A DNA stretch of 64,000 bases from Rhodothermales bacterium (GTDB lineage Bacteria > Bacteroidota > Rhodothermia > Rhodothermales > Bin80): positions 2,254,501 to 2,318,500 of the forward strand of contig CATQHT010000003.1 in assembly GCA_958296045.1 (NCBI GenBank), written 5' to 3'. The notes under the pieces were generated by a model, which did not search any database, was not told where the DNA came from, and worked only from the letters and a program-made list of their open reading frames with translations. This document shows, piece after piece, positions 1-8,691 of this stretch. A program made the position numbers and the translations under genes. The number at the start of each line of letters is the position of its first letter. Position 1 is the stretch's first letter.

Positions 1-269
1 CCCCCGTCGGCCACATCCGCGTGCAGCTTATAGTCGTTCCAGCTGTGCCGGTAACCCTTAGCATTGCGCTTAGCGCCTCGGTTACACTCCCCGGGTGCGT
101 AATCCGACGAATTCGTGCACCCATTCCGATCCAAGCTGGACGGGTAATCCGAGGCAAGCTGGACACCCGCGCGGGTACCAACGCACGGCTCGAGGAGATG
201 CGTGGATGGTTAATCCTTCACATCGGGAGACTTTCACTCCCTGTACTGGCACCAGTTAGCCTGGCGCAC
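1..269 (-). mobile_element. Group IIC intron, 5'-end fragment
   Basis: Read on the minus strand, an intron-like 5' end begins at 269 with GTGCGCCAGGC and continues through a small hairpin to GGGAGTGAAAGTCTCCC and GATGTGAAGG. This closely follows the start of domain I of group IIC introns such as the Oceanobacillus type, recalled from family knowledge. A second copy of the same start occurs at 25694 on the plus strand. Only about the first 65 nt are clearly intron-like, and the rest to the window edge is assigned by continuity. No reverse transcriptase is visible here. A terminator-like hairpin lies about 30 nt upstream (298-321), which suits the habit of IIC introns of inserting after terminators. 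Confidence 0.5.
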
Positions 270-297
270 CCACTTACCGTTTACGAACATCCGCCGC

Positions 298-321
298 AGG
301 CGGGCATAGCCCGCCTTCTTT
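298..321 (+). terminator. Terminator-like hairpin beside the intron 5' end
   Basis: An 8-bp perfect stem (AGGCGGGC/GCCCGCCT) with an ATA loop is followed on the plus strand by TCTTTG. It could be a weak bidirectional intrinsic terminator, and it may have served as the insertion target of the adjoining IIC-type intron. Confidence 0.35.
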
Positions 322-355
322 GTATAGCAGCGGTATGTCTGGCTCAGGAGCAAGG

Positions 356-550
356 CTACGGGCGCTCTCGTGAGTCGGCTTTCAGGCGTGCCGTCTGGGC
401 AGCCCGGATCCGCTTCGAGTACGCAATGAGGGCCTCATCGACAACGGCTCGGCGCACGACGTCCGTGTACGGCACCACTTCGCGCCGGGCAAGACCGAAA
501 GCAGCGTAAAGGGAGCTACGTGAATCGCAAAGAAGGACTATTTCCGACAT
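356..550 (-). CDS. Small VapB-like antitoxin, possibly a remnant
   Basis: This 64-residue ORF starts with ATG at 550. Its middle, RRAVVDEALIAYSKRIRAAQ, resembles the C-terminal helix of VapB/Arc-type antitoxins, in which a conserved RxVVxEAL segment is followed by a basic tail. The usual N-terminal beta-strand of such antitoxins is not recognisable, so this may be a rearranged or truncated gene. No PIN toxin gene follows it on the minus strand, because the intron fragment lies there instead. The plus-strand ORF across the same bases looks like a shadow. The assignment rests only on this short resemblance. Confidence 0.25.
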   Translation of the reverse strand: MSEIVLLCDSRSSLYAAFGLARREVVPYTDVVRRAVVDEALIAYSKRIRAAQTARLKADSRERP

Positions 551-667
551 TCAGGCAGGCGGGAGCGGTTATCGACGTGCATAGCATCTGCGCAGTTACG
601 GAGCCGATGGTTCCGGTCAGGCTAAGTTAATATTTCGCCAGCCCTTAGCCTGTCGGGCGGCGCACCC
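551..667. other. Short spacer without a recognised gene
   Basis: This interval separates the small VapB-like ORF from the end of the DnaJ-like gene. I see no coding or RNA feature in it. Confidence 0.4.
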
Positions 668-1516
668 TTAGAGCAGGCCAGCGGATTCGGCCGCTTGGCG
701 CAGGATTCGCCTTTGGGTTGCCGTCAGCGATTCGGGGATGGTGATTTTGACGGGCGCGACCATATCGCCGCCAGCAGCGCCTTTGTTGGGTACCCTGAGT
801 GTGGTGCCGGGCTGCATGCCTGCAGGGATCCGCACGGTGATGGGCTTCCCGCTGGGGTGTGCCACCTGGCAGCTGCCTCCCAGCACTGCCTTTATGACGG
901 GGACCTTGAGCGGGACCTTAAGGATCAGGTCATTGCCGTCCATGCGGAATGCTTTGTGCGTAGCTACTTCGAAGGTGACCTGGAGGGGTGGTCCGTTGAC
1001 GTCCCGTATTCGTATCGAATACCCGGACTTAACGCCTTCGGGCAGTGTGACGCGTACGGGTCCTTCGCGAGGTACCGGAATGGTGACGGGTCCGCCTCTG
1101 AAGGCTCGCTGGAACGGGAGCGTGAGTCTGATGCGTCGCATGGTGGCCGGATCGCCAAAGAGCCAGCTCAGCCACCAGCTGCCTCGGCTGGCGGGACGCT
1201 CCTTCTTGGTTTGCCGCTCGTAGGTGCCATCTGGACGCTGCCTGTAGCGTGTGCCGCGCGGTGTGGTGGTCTGACGGGACGCCTGATCCGCTAGACGCAG
1301 TTTGCGGTCGTAGGCCAGCCGCTTATCCGCGTCCCCGAGGACGCTGTACGCTTCCTGGACGCGCTTGAACTGTTCTTCGGCAAGCGCATTGCCCGGGTTA
1401 CGGTCCGGGTGGTAGCGCTTGGCGAGCTTTCTGAAGGCGCGCTTGATGTTCGTCCCTGAAGCGCTGGGTTGCACGCCCAGCACCCGGTAGTAATTCTTTA
1501 CTGCTGCGCTCGGCAC
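668..1516 (-). CDS. DnaJ/CbpA-type co-chaperone
   Basis: This 282-residue protein is a J-domain co-chaperone expected to stimulate DnaK ATPase activity and deliver unfolded clients in the cytoplasm. The J domain covers about residues 8-75 and has an intact HPD at 36-38. After a basic Gly/Arg-rich linker come two beta-rich client-binding domains (about 125-282) containing PVTIPVPREGPVRVTLPEGV and VRIPAGMQPGTTLRV. There is no CxxCxGxG zinc-finger block, so it matches the CbpA/DjlA-like short class (about 300 residues) rather than full DnaJ. The start is GTG at 1516, immediately before the J domain. It stands alone: the next gene upstream ends 177 bases away. Recognition as a J protein is firm; the exact subfamily is inferred. 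Confidence 0.9.
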   Translation of the reverse strand: MPSAAVKNYYRVLGVQPSASGTNIKRAFRKLAKRYHPDRNPGNALAEEQFKRVQEAYSVLGDADKRLAYDRKLRLADQASRQTTTPRGTRYRQRPDGTYERQTKKERPASRGSWWLSWLFGDPATMRRIRLTLPFQRAFRGGPVTIPVPREGPVRVTLPEGVKSGYSIRIRDVNGPPLQVTFEVATHKAFRMDGNDLILKVPLKVPVIKAVLGGSCQVAHPSGKPITVRIPAGMQPGTTLRVPNKGAAGGDMVAPVKITIPESLTATQRRILRQAAESAGLL

Positions 1517-1692
1517 CGTGTGCTTCGTTCCGTGATGATGCAGATTTTACGAATTTCCTGGCTGCCTTGATGCGAACGGCGCCAAAATGCAGGCGAATCG
1601 TTGTGTCCAGCACGCAGCGCCGTATGCTTGGCGCGGCTTTGAGTCCCATAAAGGCGCTGGTCTGGTCCGCATGATGCCGCTCTGGGTGGTTT

Positions 1693-2355
1693 CTATACCT
1701 TTAGTGCCAGCGTGAGCCCGTCTCCGATGGGCACCATGCTCAAATGTATGCGCCGGTCGGTGTGCAGCTTCGCGTTAAGTCGCTGGATGGCGGCTGTAGC
1801 GGTGCTGTCAGAAGGCGGACCCGCCACCGCTCCCTGGCGCAGCACGTTGTCAATCATGACCAGGCCTCCGGGCCGTAGAAGGCGCAATATCAGTTCGTAA
1901 TACGTGTCGTACGCCTCTTTGTCCGCGTCAATGAAGGCCAAGTCTACCGTGCCTTGCTGCCCGTCATCTAAAAGCCGCTGGAGGGTGATGGCGGCTGGTG
2001 CCAGGTGCAGCGACACCTTGTGCAGCACCCCGGCCTCTTGCCAGTACCGGCGGGCAATCGAGGTATAATCGTCGTTGATGTCACAGGCGATGAGTGTGCC
2101 GTTGTCTGGTAGGGCCAGAGCCACCGCCAGCGCGGAGTAGCCGGTAAATACGCCCACTTCTACGACTTTGCGTGCCCCCATGAGGCGGGCCAACAGCGCC
2201 ATGAACTGCCCCTGATCGGGCGAGATTTGCATGGAGCTTCTGGCGTGGCGCGCTGTGGCCTTCCGGAGGCATTGCAGCACGGGATGCTCGCGCAGGGAGA
2301 CGTCCAAAATGTACTGGTAAAGGCTGGGCGTAAGGCCGATGGTTGTTCGGCTCAT
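1693..2355 (-). CDS. O-methyltransferase (caffeoyl-CoA/catechol type)
   Basis: This 220-residue protein is a class I SAM-dependent O-methyltransferase of the metal-dependent caffeoyl-CoA/catechol family. SAM-binding motif I is VVEVGVFTGYSALAVA (about 64-79). The acidic motif LAFIDADKEAYDTYYE (about 139-154) supplies a metal and SAM ligand, and LVMIDNVLRQGAV is the conserved later loop. Length and motif order are complete for the family. The natural acceptor cannot be told from sequence; bacterial members methylate catechol-like small molecules. The ATG start at 2355 lies about 78 bases downstream of a possible promoter. It looks monocistronic and ends 177 bases before the DnaJ-like gene on the same strand. 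Confidence 0.9.
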   Translation of the reverse strand: MSRTTIGLTPSLYQYILDVSLREHPVLQCLRKATARHARSSMQISPDQGQFMALLARLMGARKVVEVGVFTGYSALAVALALPDNGTLIACDINDDYTSIARRYWQEAGVLHKVSLHLAPAAITLQRLLDDGQQGTVDLAFIDADKEAYDTYYELILRLLRPGGLVMIDNVLRQGAVAGPPSDSTATAAIQRLNAKLHTDRRIHLSMVPIGDGLTLALKV

Positions 2356-2432
2356 AGATGAGATGCTGATGGATGGGCGAGCGTCGCTGCGGCCCCGGCT
2401 GCACCATGTACAGACGGAGGTCTTTGTTGGGC

Positions 2433-2461
2433 ATTATATGCCATTACGCTGAATCCCAAAG
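2433..2461 (-). promoter_or_regulatory. Possible promoter of the O-methyltransferase gene
   Basis: On the minus strand a perfect TATAAT hexamer lies 17 bases from CTTTGG. The TTTG core suits the -33 element of Bacteroidota-type promoters. The pair sits about 80 bases before the O-methyltransferase start. This is motif inspection only. Confidence 0.25.
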
Positions 2462-2547
2462 CCCTGGTGATCGATTCCTGTACACAGTATCTATAGGAAT
2501 TATGCATTGCTGTGCAGGTCTTGCACCCAAAAGCGGCGCAGAGGGGC

Positions 2548-4214
2548 TTATGCGCTCGCGCGCCCGGGTAGGCGCTGTGTCTGCGGAATGGCGGCGCTTT
2601 CGAGCTTGGTCCACCGATGGGGCAGCAGGTCACCGATGGCGGTGGTATGCGTCGGCATGCACTCTCTCACATATTCGAGCCAGGTTTGTGGATCAATGCC
2701 TTGCATTTCGCAGGTTTCCAGCAGCGAGTAGATGACGGCAGCGCGCTGGGCGGCCTTGTATGACCCGGCATGCCGGTAGGCTTTGCGCCCCGGTGCTAAA
2801 GGGCGGACGCTTTTCTCGACGAGATGGTGGTCAATGTCGACCCGACCGAAGCTTACGAATCGGAACAGCTGTTCCACCGCTCCAGGGTGTAGCTGACGGC
2901 TGAGCCCCACACGCTGGCTGGCGTGCCAGGGTGCTTTTGATGCCATGCCAAGTTCTTCGAGGATGGGGGACCGCCTCTTTTTGACGCGCTTCGAAGCGCT
3001 TGGCGGGCGTGCAGGCCGCCTCGCGCAGCCTGCGCTCGACCTGCATAGCTGTTGGATCGTCGTCAGCATATGCGTGGTCCGTTCTGGAAAGATCTGCTGT
3101 GCCTGGACGAATTTGCGTCGGCCATGGGCCCAGCACCCGTGCAAGATGACCTCCAGATCGTGATCACACGCATAGTCGCCGACGTAGCCATCGCTCTGAA
3201 GATGCCTCTGAACATCCTGCAAAGAGTGGAGCAGCCCGTTGTGGTCGCGGCCTTTACGAACCTCCATCCATACGACTCCGATCTTCGGTGCCCAGTACAC
3301 CCAGTAATATCCACGGTGGTGCTTGCCGATCTTGCTGTTATCCTGCCCCGGCATGGCGGTCTCGTCCACGCATAGGAATTCGCTCATGCGGGCCTCTTTT
3401 ATGAGCGCATCATAGAGGCATGTCAAGTGGAATGCTACCTGGGCGACCCAGTTACTTAGGGTCGATTTGGGAGTCAGAAGCTGTTGGCGTAAGAGCTGGT
3501 TTTTTTGCTGGCGGTAGAGGAGAAGGTGATCTGCGTACTTAGCGACGAGCAGAAAGCGAGGAGACTGGCCGCAGCCATGCAGGATTTGGGATCGGGACCT
3601 CCAGCGACTGTGCGACAATGATGTTGCCGGGATAGTACTCCTCGTCCGAACGCTCACCGTTTGCGTCCTTCTTCTTCCTACGAGGAACGTACTTGTACCG
3701 CCTGAGCACATGGGCGATCACCTCCACGCGCACGTATTCTGACGTCTCCTTTTCTTCGCAGCCCACCCGCAGCATGCCCGAGACATCTTCTGGGCTCAAG
3801 GAGGGTCACTTTGCGCCTAAGGTGGCGCGAAATATTCCCTTGCAGGCGGCGACGGATCTTCCGCATCGGTTTCCGCGATACTTTCTTGAGCTACTGGGGC
3901 ACTGGAGTCGCCTAGTCCGTCTTCAACGACGGCGCTTGGTTGTAGGAACACTCGGGAAACATGGACTTCTGCTTGGGATCCGCACCATCTTGCGGCACAA
4001 AGTGCTTATTCTTCGCTCCGAGTATCAGGCGCACGAACTCGTCGCGTTCAGCCTTGGCCGCATCCAGACGGTCATGCAAGCTGCTGCGCTTCTCGCGCAA
4101 CGAGGCATTCTCCGCCTTTAGCGCCACCACCTGTTCCTGCAGGGAAGCAATGGTAGATGCCGAGTCCCCAGCCGGGGCCGCAGAACGGTCCGAATGAGCC
4201 GTCTGTGAGTGCAC
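2548..4214 (-). pseudogene. IS66 transposase (tnpC), frameshifted
   Basis: These are remains of the large IS66 transposase read leftwards in at least three frames. The N-terminal coiled-coil part (4214-3912) contains LQEQVVALKAENASLRE and ILGAKNKHFVPQ, the Bacteroidota equivalent of the IS66 leucine-zipper region. The next segment (about 3866-3539) carries MLRVGCEEKETSEYV and RRYKYVPRRKK. The main DDE part (3711-2548) has FLCVDETAMPGQDN, GCWAHGRRKF and the C-terminal SYKAAQRAAVIYSLLETC and LLPHRWTKLES. At least two frameshifts break the N-terminal half, so the gene is inactive. A C-terminal scrap of a related copy lies at 17513-17608. Downstream of the gene the sequence passes quickly into the promoter region of the O-methyltransferase gene. 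Confidence 0.85.
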
Positions 4215-4358
4215 GAGGCTTTGACCAGACCCAAGGCATACAGTTCCCCAGTTCCCCCAGGCTTAGGATACCACACGACATAATGTCAGCCCTCCGCAGC
4301 CGCCGCGCGCGAGTAAGGCCGACGGTAACGAACAGACCTCAGCGATACCCCATCTAGA

Positions 4359-6469
4359 CCCAAGTTTGTCAATGTAGTGGATTTTTTACGTGAGGTAACA
4401 CATCCCTGACATACAGGGATGGTCAGAAGGGCGGGTTTTACCCGTGTGTGTTACATGTTCGCGTGCCCTTTAGCGGGGCGTCTTGCTTTCATTCTGCGGG
4501 TGTACGTGCCGGTTTTGAGCCCCATCGCGCGGAAGACTTTACGGTGGAACGGCTTGAGGTCCTGGTCTTTCTTGAGCAGGGTGCAATGGGTTGCGTTTTG
4601 TGGGAGCACGGTTGTTACACGATGCATCTGGTTGAGCTTGACCTTGAGTGTGCCCCAGCTGCTGTGGATGTCGACGGTTCTCAAACGGCTGCGTATCAGA
4701 TGCGCTGCGTGAAAGGCGAGAATGGACAGGAAGAGGTGGGCTTCTATGCGAAGGTCCCGACTGTGGTAGATCGGACGTAATCCGAGATCGGATTTCATGG
4801 TGCGGAACGTGCGTTCGATCTCTCCTAGCTGCCAATAGGTCTGTGCGATTTTCTTGACCGACCATTTGGCGTGGCTGGTGCGCAGTACATACCCGCCGAG
4901 GGCCTCCGTACATGCCTCGTAGGCAGGCTTTTGTGTGAGGCGGATCTTTTCGGCGTGGGTGCTGCCAGCCTTCCTGGTCACTTTAACATCATACTGGTAG
5001 GCCACCTGCTTGTACTTTTCTATGAGTCGGCCCACCCGGATCTGCACTTTATCGAAGTTCTTCAGACGTCTGGGCAGCGCAAGTCCCGCGTTCAGGTGCG
5101 CGATGGCCTCCTCGAAATTCTCACGCTTTGCTCCAACAATCTGGTCGCTGACTGCTTGTCGGGCTTCACTGTGCAGATACACGCGCCGTTCTCCTCCTTC
5201 GTCTGGGAGTGCCCAGGCACGCACGTCGACATCGCTGGCGGTTTTGAAGACTTGATCCGGTGCGTCTTTGGGTACCGGCGGGGTCTTCGTACGCTGCACG
5301 CAGATCCAGTCCAGATCCTGTTCGTTCAAATACGCCAGATTGGCCTCTGTAGCGATGCCAGCGTCCATAATCACCGTGGGCTTGGCTCCGTTCAGCTGTG
5401 CAATGGCCTGGTGCAACGTGGCTGGCTCACTGGCATTGCCCGGGAGGATTTCCGCCGTGCGGGGGAACCCCGATGCATCAATCATCAAGGCCAACGTCAC
5501 CAGTGGGCAATCAGACCGTTTTTCCTTGCTGCGACCATGCCGCAGCAAGTCCCCTTTCTTGCGGCCCGTGTAGAACACATTGGTCAGGTCAAAGAAGGCA
5601 ATGGTTTCGCTGAATCCCAAGAGCTCCTTCGTGGTGCCGAAGAGTGCATCCATGATCGACTGACGGTGCTCGTAGAGGGCATCTCCGATACGGTAAAGGC
5701 TGCTCAGACTGGGGAGGTCGCAGTGCAGTAACTCCAGGATGCTGGATCGTTCGTGCATCCATTCATGCGTATGTCGTTCACTGCCAGGGGAGAGCATCCG
5801 CCCGACCACCAGCGCCGTCGCCAGGTGAATCTGATCTTCGCGCAACTTCAGCATTCGCAAGGACTTTGCGAATCCCAACAGCTGCAACGCTTTCAGAGCC
5901 ACACGTTCGCCTCCGACGGTACGAGTGTCGGTATGATGGACTTCATCAATGATGACGGCATCCCGGTCGTCGCGTGGGTCGTCCACGTTGTAGCCCTTTT
6001 CCAGCAGCTTCTCAACGATGGTCTCGCTGGCATGGCGGAGGCCTTCACTCTCAAACGCTAGGCGGCTCTGTCCTCGTAAGCCCTCGTCAATATGGAGGAT
6101 CAATGCGCGCCATTGTTCTTTGGGGATTGCGAAGGATTGGCCCAGGTTGAGGACGGTCCGCTGTTTAGGAGCGCCCTTGATACGGTGGCATTCGACCAGC
6201 GCGTAGCTGGTGGCCTTGGCACCTGATTTAAGGATGCGTGTCTTGGCGCGGATGTACATGCGTGTGAGCGTGCGGGTATCGGGTGCCCATGCGTCAATAT
6301 ACGGCTTTGCAGCGAAATGGTTCTAGACAATTCCACTACATTGGGTATTTTTTAGAAAAAAAGGTATTAAAGCCATATGGATCATAGGTATAACACATAA
6401 TTTGAGGCCATATTGCCACAAAATAAACCCCGATTTCGCTGCACATGGGGCGCAATTGACAAACTTGAG
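4359..6469 (-). mobile_element. IS1634-family insertion sequence
   Basis: The element is 2,111 bp, bounded by imperfect inverted repeats: CCCAAGTTTGTCAAT at the left end and the complement of CTCAAGTTTGTCAAT at the right. A 4-bp target duplication, TAGA, occurs at 4355-4358 and 6470-6473. It lies within the decayed IS66 tnpB gene. The same left-end sequence recurs at 63984-64000, where another copy begins. It carries a single transposase ORF. Confidence 0.85.
4451..6259 (-). CDS. IS1634-family transposase
   Basis: This 602-residue DDE transposase of the IS4-superfamily IS1634 group looks intact. The first catalytic Asp is in TIAFFDLTNVFYTG, the second in PTVIMDAGIATEANL, and the Glu in QLGEIERTFRTMKSDLGLRP, where the YWxxxxIExxFRxxK pattern is typical. 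Length matches the family (about 500-600). The ATG at 6259 begins MYIRAKTRILKSG, a normal start for this family. Related decayed pieces lie at 18496-18756 (C-terminal) and 43144-43503 (N-terminal). It should cut and paste this element and could act on the copy that begins at 63984. Confidence 0.93.
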   Translation of the reverse strand: MYIRAKTRILKSGAKATSYALVECHRIKGAPKQRTVLNLGQSFAIPKEQWRALILHIDEGLRGQSRLAFESEGLRHASETIVEKLLEKGYNVDDPRDDRDAVIIDEVHHTDTRTVGGERVALKALQLLGFAKSLRMLKLREDQIHLATALVVGRMLSPGSERHTHEWMHERSSILELLHCDLPSLSSLYRIGDALYEHRQSIMDALFGTTKELLGFSETIAFFDLTNVFYTGRKKGDLLRHGRSKEKRSDCPLVTLALMIDASGFPRTAEILPGNASEPATLHQAIAQLNGAKPTVIMDAGIATEANLAYLNEQDLDWICVQRTKTPPVPKDAPDQVFKTASDVDVRAWALPDEGGERRVYLHSEARQAVSDQIVGAKRENFEEAIAHLNAGLALPRRLKNFDKVQIRVGRLIEKYKQVAYQYDVKVTRKAGSTHAEKIRLTQKPAYEACTEALGGYVLRTSHAKWSVKKIAQTYWQLGEIERTFRTMKSDLGLRPIYHSRDLRIEAHLFLSILAFHAAHLIRSRLRTVDIHSSWGTLKVKLNQMHRVTTVLPQNATHCTLLKKDQDLKPFHRKVFRAMGLKTGTYTRRMKARRPAKGHANM

Positions 6470-6680
6470 TAGAAGACAAACTACCTGCGTCCAATTCGGC
6501 GTGCTCGTGAAAGGAAGCTTAAACGTGCCCGACTCCAAACGCTTGTAGTAGAGCACAAACCCGCTGCGTTCCCACATCAGAGCTTGATGTGCCTCCGACG
6601 AGGCATTGCGCCATGTGTAGTTGGGTTTCGGTGATTGCTGTGGGGGTGGCCGATATTCTCCACCCTTACTTTTCGTTCAT

Positions 6681-7652
6681 ATGAACCCGTCCCAGCCTGT
6701 CTTGGGGAGCATTGAGGCTCCTGTAGATGCCCAGATCACTCCCGTGGATGACTCGCGTAGGCTTCTGATGAAGCTCTGCACCAACATGCTGCAACAACTG
6801 ACGGCCGACTGGCCGATAGCCCCAGTGCAGCAGCCCCCTGTACCACCGCCCGTAGAAGCCCGAGCTAATGAGACGGCCGAGGACGCAGAGCCAGATGCTG
6901 CACCGTTGAAGGAAGCATGGCAGCTGTTGGATTCTCGCAGTCTGGACGGCGACCCGATCGTGGCGTTTTGGCTACATGGGCTGTGCCCTCGCGGTGTGAA
7001 CATCGTGCTTGGTGTAGGTCTGACCCTAACGGGCTACCGGCGCATGCTCGGCCTCATAGAGTGCTACCCTGAGAACGTTTCAGCGCTTGTATCCTTCGTG
7101 CGGTCGCTGTCGGACCGTGGTTTATCAGCCGCTAACGGACTGCTCTGTGTACTGCCCAGCGGTACCGGGCTTCAATCGGCAGTGCAGGAGGTGTTTGGCC
7201 CCAAGGTCGTGATACAGCGCTGTCTCAATACGCTGTTGGATCACGTCACCTGTGGTCTTCCAGAAGATCTTATTCCCGTGTATCGCCATCGTCTCCGGCA
7301 GGCATGGAATGCGTATGATGCCTTGGAAGCTGAACGCGTTCTCACTCATATTCACCAGGATTTGGTGCGCGTCAATCGTTCCGCAGCGAAGGCGTTAGCG
7401 GAGGGTCTGGAGCAATCGCTGACGGTTCAACGCACCGGTATGCTGCTTAGACTCGACCGGGGACTGCGTGTGATGCACTTTATGAATGCCATTGGTCGTC
7501 GCTTGCAGGCCCCTGCCAGCGCGGTCTTTCAGCGACGCGAACGGATGGCTTTGGCCCTGTTGGAGCACGAAGCGCAGCTGCGCCGTGTGGCCCATGCGGC
7601 CTATCTCCCTCAACTCCGTAAGACGTTGTTCAACCTTACCCCTGTCCGATGA
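6681..7652 (+). CDS. Catalytically degenerate Mutator/IS256-like protein
   Basis: This 323-residue protein aligns by eye with the catalytic half of the IS256 transposase encoded just downstream: LTLTGYRRMLGLIE, QEVFGPKVVIQRCLNTLLDH and AKALAEGLEQSLTVQRTG match its LGF, VFGDAAAYQRCQWHKRTN and ARSLEEGLDDTLTLHRLG segments. The acidic positions are lost: the VDGSRGL motif is replaced by VLPSGTGL and the TTNIIENLNS Glu motif by VMHFMNAIGRR. The first 100 residues are proline-rich and unlike IS256. The stop overlaps the start of the real transposase as ATGA, implying translational coupling. I infer an inactive paralogue, perhaps a regulatory or accessory subunit of a two-gene element. ATG 6681 is preferred over the in-frame TTG at 6621. 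Confidence 0.65.
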   Translation: MNPSQPVLGSIEAPVDAQITPVDDSRRLLMKLCTNMLQQLTADWPIAPVQQPPVPPPVEARANETAEDAEPDAAPLKEAWQLLDSRSLDGDPIVAFWLHGLCPRGVNIVLGVGLTLTGYRRMLGLIECYPENVSALVSFVRSLSDRGLSAANGLLCVLPSGTGLQSAVQEVFGPKVVIQRCLNTLLDHVTCGLPEDLIPVYRHRLRQAWNAYDALEAERVLTHIHQDLVRVNRSAAKALAEGLEQSLTVQRTGMLLRLDRGLRVMHFMNAIGRRLQAPASAVFQRRERMALALLEHEAQLRRVAHAAYLPQLRKTLFNLTPVR

Positions 7653-7777
7653 CTGATCCTTGTATGCCGACCCCATCCCTGTTCGATAGCTTTTGGGAAC
7701 TTGCGCAAAGGGCCTATGTCAATTTGGCCCGTTGCCTTGTATCCTTCGATCGTTTTCTTCTCAAGCTCGCCACAATG

Positions 7778-7847
7778 TGCATATTCCACGGAAAAAAACC
7801 ACTCGTTCCACGGTATGGCGACCACCGATTCCACGGTTAATCGACCA
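7778..7847. repeat. IS21 copy 1 left terminal repeats
   Basis: Three diverged units of about 23 bp carry the core TTCCACGG...CGACCA. They are the complement of the TGGTCGATT-CCGTGGAA units at the other end and are the expected transposase-binding sites of an IS21 element. Confidence 0.75.
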
Positions 7848-7911
7848 CCTGATTCGGCGTGCTGAGTCCGCGCTGGATAGCGCTGCATCGTGACTGTTCT
7901 GGGTACCATTT

Positions 7912-8691
7912 TCACGGCTGTCTGGCGTCAGTTACGCTTGTCTTCTCTGGAAGGTTCTGCCATTGTGGCAGACGCTGTCTCATGGACTCTCCCTTCAGCG
8001 CGATGTGGTGTGCATTGTGAATGAGGCGATCCAGGATAGCATCAGCGAGTGTTGGGTCTTCCATGCCTTCGTGCCACACACTCACAGGCATCTGGCTGGT
8101 AACGACGATGGATCCCTTCTGATACCGATCATCGATTAGCTCAAGCAGATCCCGCTGGTGCAGCGCACTGATTCGTGACAACCCCCAGTCATCGAGAACC
8201 AGTAGGTGGAAGCGCGTCAACTGCTTCAGCAGTTTCAGGAAGCGTCCGTCCCCGTGCGCGAGTTGCAGATCTTCCAGAAGACGATGCAGTCGGTGGTAGC
8301 GTACGGTGAACCCCTCCATGCAGGCTTTATGCGCCAGCGCGCACGCCACGAAGCTCTTGCCGACACCGGTGGGTCCGGTAATGATCACATTGTGATGTTT
8401 GCGCACCCAGTCGCAGGTGGAAAGCGAGGCCATCAGGCGCCGATCCAGATTGCGACCGCGACGATAGTCCAGATCGGCCATGGAGGCCTCCTGGCGTAAC
8501 CGGGCGCGGCGTAGGCGCGACCGCAGGCGATTGTTGTATCGCACGATCTCCTCGTGGTCAACCAATAGGCCCAGGCGGTCCATGAACGGGAGCTGTTCCA
8601 TTTCCGGTTGGGTAAGCTGATCACGCAGCGCGCGCGCCATGCCATGCAGACGCATCTGCTCGAGCTTGTCAAGGGTAGGGTGTAGGAGCAT
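7912..8691 (-). CDS. istB: IS21 helper ATPase IstB (copy 1)
   Basis: This 259-residue AAA+ ATPase is the IS21 transposition helper that assembles on target DNA and activates IstA. Walker A is GPTGVGKSF (106-114), Walker B HLLVLDDWGL, and sensor region TSQMPVSVWHE; the C-terminus is HHIALKGESMRQR. The start overlaps the istA stop as TGATG, so the pair is translationally coupled. It is nearly identical to the copy at 62153-62932, with Arg/Gly at residue 97 and Gln/Lys near the C-terminus as visible differences. It looks intact. Confidence 0.95.
   Translation of the reverse strand: MLLHPTLDKLEQMRLHGMARALRDQLTQPEMEQLPFMDRLGLLVDHEEIVRYNNRLRSRLRRARLRQEASMADLDYRRGRNLDRRLMASLSTCDWVRKHHNVIITGPTGVGKSFVACALAHKACMEGFTVRYHRLHRLLEDLQLAHGDGRFLKLLKQLTRFHLLVLDDWGLSRISALHQRDLLELIDDRYQKGSIVVTSQMPVSVWHEGMEDPTLADAILDRLIHNAHHIALKGESMRQRLPQWQNLPEKTSVTDARQP

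Larger units (their letters stand above)
4286..6607 (-). pseudogene. IS66 tnpB C-terminal half, split by IS1634
   Basis: The IS66 accessory gene tnpB is seen in two pieces on either side of the IS1634 element. The right piece (6607-6470) encodes WERSGFVLYYKRLESGTF and NWTQVVCLL; the left piece (about 4354-4286) encodes DGVSLRSVRYRRPYSR and a stop. Removing bases 4359-6469 and one copy of the TAGA duplication joins them in frame as VVCLLDGVSLRSVRYRR, exactly the expected TnpB ending. TnpB is required for IS66 transposition, with unknown biochemical role. The N-terminal half is missing here; a matching N-terminal half lies at 12028-12165. The upstream boundary near 6607 is approximate. Confidence 0.75.

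Noticed and set aside
21-509. 162-codon plus-strand frame at the window start
   Set aside because: It crosses the group II intron 5' end and a hairpin and has no recognisable domain or start context.
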